A stretch of 17,530 bases of DNA from contig CANKLD010000018.1 of NCBI GenBank assembly GCA_947483095.1, forward strand, positions 1 to 17,530. The letters run 5' to 3'. Source of the DNA: Bacteroidota bacterium. Its GTDB lineage: Bacteria; Bacteroidota; Bacteroidia; Flavobacteriales; Flavobacteriaceae. The notes under the pieces are model-generated. The model was not told where the DNA came from and searched no databases. It saw only the letters and a program-made list of their open reading frames with translations. Both the position numbers and the translations under genes were made by a program. Shown piece by piece: positions 15,062-17,530 of the stretch (within the stretch, counting starts at the first letter, position 1; every line of letters begins with the position of its first letter).

Positions 15062-15964
15062 CTAATTAGAATCCTTTTTTACTAAAAATTTTGTTTTGAA
15101 TCCAACCCATTTAAATGTACTATTGTCTAAGTCAAATGATTTGTCTCCAGAAAATGCATTAGAAGGGGCATTCTCGAATAACTTAACAGCTGCATCATAG
15201 ATTATATTGTTGTAGTCATATTCTAATTTAAAAGGTAATTTATCTAAGCTAATTTGATCACCTGCGATGGTTAGTTGTTTGATTTTACGAAAATTTTCTA
15301 TTTCTTCGGGTGTCGCGTTATATTTATCAGAAATGACACCAGTACTCTTATTGCGCATTATGTGTTTTATTTTAAAGCCTTCTTCATAATCCATTATTAG
15401 TTCTTCATTTGTATCCAAAGTATTAGCTATAATCTTACCTGTCAAGAATCCATCATTATCATTTTGTCCGAATACTTCAATATGTTGTGGAATACTTTTT
15501 ATTGTAAATTTACCAACAACAGTATTATTTATAAAAGTTAAAACAGCATTTTCTGTTTTTGAAATATTGTTTTCTAAATAATCATATTTCCATAATCCAT
15601 TTGGAATTCCTTTTGTATAATTTAGTAAAACATTTAAACTATTGGGTTTTTTTCCAATTGTAATTACTATTTTGGATTGCCAAATTCCATTTTTCAGATT
15701 GTCTTTGTATGCACCAGTAGTATTAATATTCATTTTATTTCCATAATTATTATAACTACCATTATAAATAAAATTTCCTGATAAAATTCTTTCATAATCT
15801 TGGTTTTCGAAGTAAGTATATGTAGCATTTCCTTTAACTAGATTAAAAGGAATTACTCCAAAAGTTTTATTTATGCTGTATTGGCCACTATATGTTTTTA
15901 AAACTTGTGAATATGTTGATATTGCAAATAACAAACAAGTGAAATTTAATATTAGTCTTTTCAT
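15062..15964 (-). CDS. Secreted MORN-like repeat protein
   Basis: A 300-residue exported protein with signal peptide MKRLILNFTCLLFAISTYSQ. The mature part carries several beta-hairpin segments of MORN/YwqK type: TTGAYKDNLKNGIWQSKIVI, LNYTKGIPNGLWKYDYLENN and NDGFLTGKIIANT, with the G-x-x-x-x-G-x-W spacing. Such repeats form elongated beta structures; in Bacteroidota they are frequent in secreted proteins of unknown function. The last hundred residues (PEEIENFRKIKQLTIAGDQI onward) are non-repetitive. It diverges from the regulator-like gene at 16071 with a TAAATTTG box about 60 bases upstream. No enzyme motif is seen. Coding is well supported; function is not. Confidence 0.8.
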   Translation of the reverse strand: MKRLILNFTCLLFAISTYSQVLKTYSGQYSINKTFGVIPFNLVKGNATYTYFENQDYERILSGNFIYNGSYNNYGNKMNINTTGAYKDNLKNGIWQSKIVITIGKKPNSLNVLLNYTKGIPNGLWKYDYLENNISKTENAVLTFINNTVVGKFTIKSIPQHIEVFGQNDNDGFLTGKIIANTLDTNEELIMDYEEGFKIKHIMRNKSTGVISDKYNATPEEIENFRKIKQLTIAGDQISLDKLPFKLEYDYNNIIYDAAVKLFENAPSNAFSGDKSFDLDNSTFKWVGFKTKFLVKKDSN

Positions 15965-16022
15965 GGTTTTAGCTTTTAGATTTAAGTTAATTTTAGTCAG
16001 GATTTTAATTGTTTAATAAAAT

Positions 16023-16030
16023 CAAATTTA
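16023..16030 (-). promoter_or_regulatory. -7 box for the MORN-like gene
   Basis: The minus strand reads TAAATTTG, an exact TAnnTTTG match, 58 bases before the start at 15964. No TTG partner is visible at 17-23 bases upstream, so this is a half-supported promoter in the divergent region 15965-16070. Confidence 0.35.
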
Positions 16031-16050
16031 TCTTTATTAATTACTATATT

Positions 16051-16069
16051 TAGCCCATCAATAGCCCAT
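16051..16069 (+). repeat. Two TAGCCCAT copies just before the regulator-like gene
   Basis: TAGCCCAT at 16051-16058 and again at 16062-16069, 11 bases start to start (about one helix turn), ending one base before the ATG at 16071. The spacing suits a direct-repeat operator, and the CCC is unusual in this AT-rich gap. Role is inference; it could be an autoregulatory site or chance. Confidence 0.4.
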
Positions 16070-16070
16070 T

Positions 16071-17351
16071 ATGAAAAACATTATTTCTCAAATACTAATA
16101 GATATACAAAAGAAATCTGGCATTAGGGTGGAGAGCGTAAGAGATATAAAAAATCTAAAAGAAGAAATAGAAGCTAGTATTGGAGTTCAAATTGGCTACA
16201 ATACCTTGAGAAGATTGTTTGGTTTTTTACCTAAAACAGTGCCTTCAAGTGCAACATTGAACATATTATCAAAATATTTGGGGTTTACATCCTATTCCAA
16301 TTATATCAATAATAAGCTGAATTATGATGAATGGTATTTTCAAATTAAAATGTTGCGGTTACAGCTTAACGAAAATGCATTAGAAGAAAACGAGTTAATA
16401 GGGTTTAATGCTTCTTTACAAAACGAAAATAATATTATCGCGGTTGCCAATCATGTTTGTTTTTTAATTGAAAAAAATAAGATTGACTCTCTTATCGTCT
16501 TTTTTACTTTTTTTGATTACCAGAAATTAAGTGACAGTGCGCTTACCAAATTTGCACTTCTCACTACTTTTAGCTTTTATAAATTAGAGACAAAAGTTGC
16601 TCTAAACATTTACAAAGTACTTATCTCTTTTGAAAGTTTTAGAAATTCTGGCCCCTTATGTTTTATAGACTATTCGCATTTAAACGGTTATTATCTTGAG
16701 GTAATCAAAATGATTAATAAATGCAATGCCAATGAATCTGATTTTCTTTTCACCTCATTAATGGCATTCTATCAAAAATTTTATTCTAATGAAGACTACA
16801 GTGCCGTTTTAATTGATTTACCACAAAAATCGGAGTCACTTTATCCGGTTCTATTGGGCAGGTATTATGGTTATAAAATATTTAGAACTGAAAAAACAGA
16901 TGCCTCACTTGAAAATTCAATTAAAAAAGAACTCAAAACAACACAGCCTCATCTCTTATTGATCGAGATAGTGCCTGCGCTTGTACTAAAAGAAGAATAT
17001 GATTTTTTAAATTCGATTATTGATACCTATTATGAAGAACTATTTGAAGTGGATAGATGGTCTTCAAAAAGTGCTGTCGCCAATTATTTAATAGGCATAG
17101 CAAGCGTAAACATAAATACAGGAAACTTAAAAGCGGCTAAAAATAATTTAGCTTTCGTAGAATTAGATAAGATTGAATTAGCCTATACCGATTATATTAC
17201 ACTTTTCTATTATTTAACAAAAATTAAGTTATATTTTTATGAAAAAGACCTCCACAAAGTGAATGAAAATTACTCTCTATTAAAAACACTAGCCACTAAA
17301 ATTGGATTTTATAAATTTATTACTGTTGCACAAAAATATATTGAAGATTAA
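16071..17351 (+). CDS. Regulator-like protein with N-terminal DNA-binding-like segment and helical repeats
   Basis: A 426-residue cytoplasmic protein without signal peptide. Residues 33-80 (IGVQIGYNTLRRLFGFLP, then SATLNILSKYLGFTSYSNYI) resemble an N-terminal helix-turn-helix-like module seen in many uncharacterised Bacteroidota proteins, in which 'YNTLRRLFG' and 'LSKYLGF' are the conserved helices. The rest is alpha-helical with TPR-like pairs (VALNIYKVLISFESF, TGNLKAAKNNLAF, KLYFYEKDLHKVNENYSL), suggesting a signal-sensing or protein-binding superhelix. I do not recognise a named family. It is divergently transcribed from the MORN-like secreted protein and may control it. DNA binding is inferred from the pattern only. 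Confidence 0.75.
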   Translation: MKNIISQILIDIQKKSGIRVESVRDIKNLKEEIEASIGVQIGYNTLRRLFGFLPKTVPSSATLNILSKYLGFTSYSNYINNKLNYDEWYFQIKMLRLQLNENALEENELIGFNASLQNENNIIAVANHVCFLIEKNKIDSLIVFFTFFDYQKLSDSALTKFALLTTFSFYKLETKVALNIYKVLISFESFRNSGPLCFIDYSHLNGYYLEVIKMINKCNANESDFLFTSLMAFYQKFYSNEDYSAVLIDLPQKSESLYPVLLGRYYGYKIFRTEKTDASLENSIKKELKTTQPHLLLIEIVPALVLKEEYDFLNSIIDTYYEELFEVDRWSSKSAVANYLIGIASVNINTGNLKAAKNNLAFVELDKIELAYTDYITLFYYLTKIKLYFYEKDLHKVNENYSLLKTLATKIGFYKFITVAQKYIED

Positions 17352-17400
17352 TTTAATCGTTGGGAATTTCTTAATCGGAAGTGTGAATACGTCACAGCAT

Positions 17401-17530
17401 TGTAGACTAAATTAGCAAAAACTAAGATAGTATTACGATTATGAAAAAGACAAAAGAAATAACTGAATATTTAACTTTTATGATAAAAGTTAAAGTATTG
17501 AAATTTGCTCAAACAAGCAAAAACAACAAA
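17401..17530 (+). mobile_element. Possible left end of an insertion sequence (right edge of window)
   Basis: TGTAGACTAAATTAGCAAAA begins at 17401 with the TG common to IS3/IS481-type ends and lies 40 bases before the ATG of a transposase-like frame at 17441, the normal layout for such elements. The opposite end is outside the window, so the inverted repeat and target duplication cannot be tested. The boundary is a guess based on layout. Confidence 0.3.
17441..17530 (+). CDS. Probable transposase/HTH protein, N-terminus only
   Basis: Thirty codons from ATG 17441 stay open to the window end. The N-terminal part is Lys-rich (MKKTKEITEYLTFMIKVKVL, then KFAQTSKNNK). This resembles the start of the helix-turn-helix region of IS481/IS3-like transposases or integrase-core proteins in Bacteroidota, where 'LKFA' precedes a run ending in 'KSTFYKWKK'. 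Only the first helices are visible, so the family assignment is tentative. It follows the regulator-like gene by 89 bases on the same strand. Confidence 0.5.
   Translation, partial: MKKTKEITEYLTFMIKVKVLKFAQTSKNNK

Overview
The window looks like chromosomal DNA of a Flavobacteriaceae bacterium, probably Flavobacterium or a close relative. It is AT-rich. It carries promoter boxes of the Bacteroidota type (TTG, about 18 bases, then TAnnTTTG), exported proteins whose signal peptides end in '..SQ' or in a lipobox Cys, and family members typical of that phylum: an OmpA-family lipoprotein with a coiled coil, a fused PlsC/GNAT acyltransferase, a SIMPL protein and a Bacteroidota-type sodium:solute symporter. 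No rRNA, tRNA, CRISPR array or complete insertion sequence was seen.

Region by region. (1) 1-3440, all minus strand: the first 19 codons of an oligosaccharide flippase leaving the left edge, a small lipoprotein, an aldo/keto reductase, an OmpA-family lipoprotein and exodeoxyribonuclease III. (2) 3584-5392, plus strand: a fused acyltransferase (lyso-lipid O-acyltransferase plus GNAT N-acyltransferase) behind the clearest promoter in the window, closed by a strong bidirectional terminator. (3) 5444-8151, minus strand: a compact five-gene membrane operon in the order TM2 protein, DUF2752 protein, DUF4870-like protein, M48 metalloprotease, SIMPL protein. Gaps or overlaps are a few bases, except 16 bases before the last gene. 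(4) 8235-9446: a D-2-hydroxyacid dehydrogenase preceded by a GC-rich, internally repeated intergenic element that opens a false N-terminal extension. (5) 9447-11135, plus strand: an unusual sodium:solute symporter. (6) 11193-14478, minus strand: a five-gene operon in the order TerB-like/zinc-ribbon protein, YdjI-type SPFH protein with a C-terminal GYF_2 domain, bacterial PH-domain protein, second GYF_2 protein, four-helix membrane protein. (7) 14479-15061: no intact gene, but the readable remains of a small secreted-protein gene with four lesions. (8) 15062-17351: a secreted MORN-like protein diverging from a large regulator-like protein. (9) The right edge holds the start of a probable transposase/HTH gene and perhaps the left end of its insertion sequence.

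The most interesting functional unit is region 6. It resembles the partner set around Bacillus YdjI/PspA (SPFH scaffold plus zinc ribbon plus small membrane proteins) and adds a PH-like domain and two GYF_2 domains, each behind a Met-rich linker. A membrane-stress or membrane-microdomain role is inferred from domain content only. Region 3 is a second envelope-maintenance candidate, and its SIMPL protein carries a segment closely resembling the plug motif of SusC/RagA receptors.
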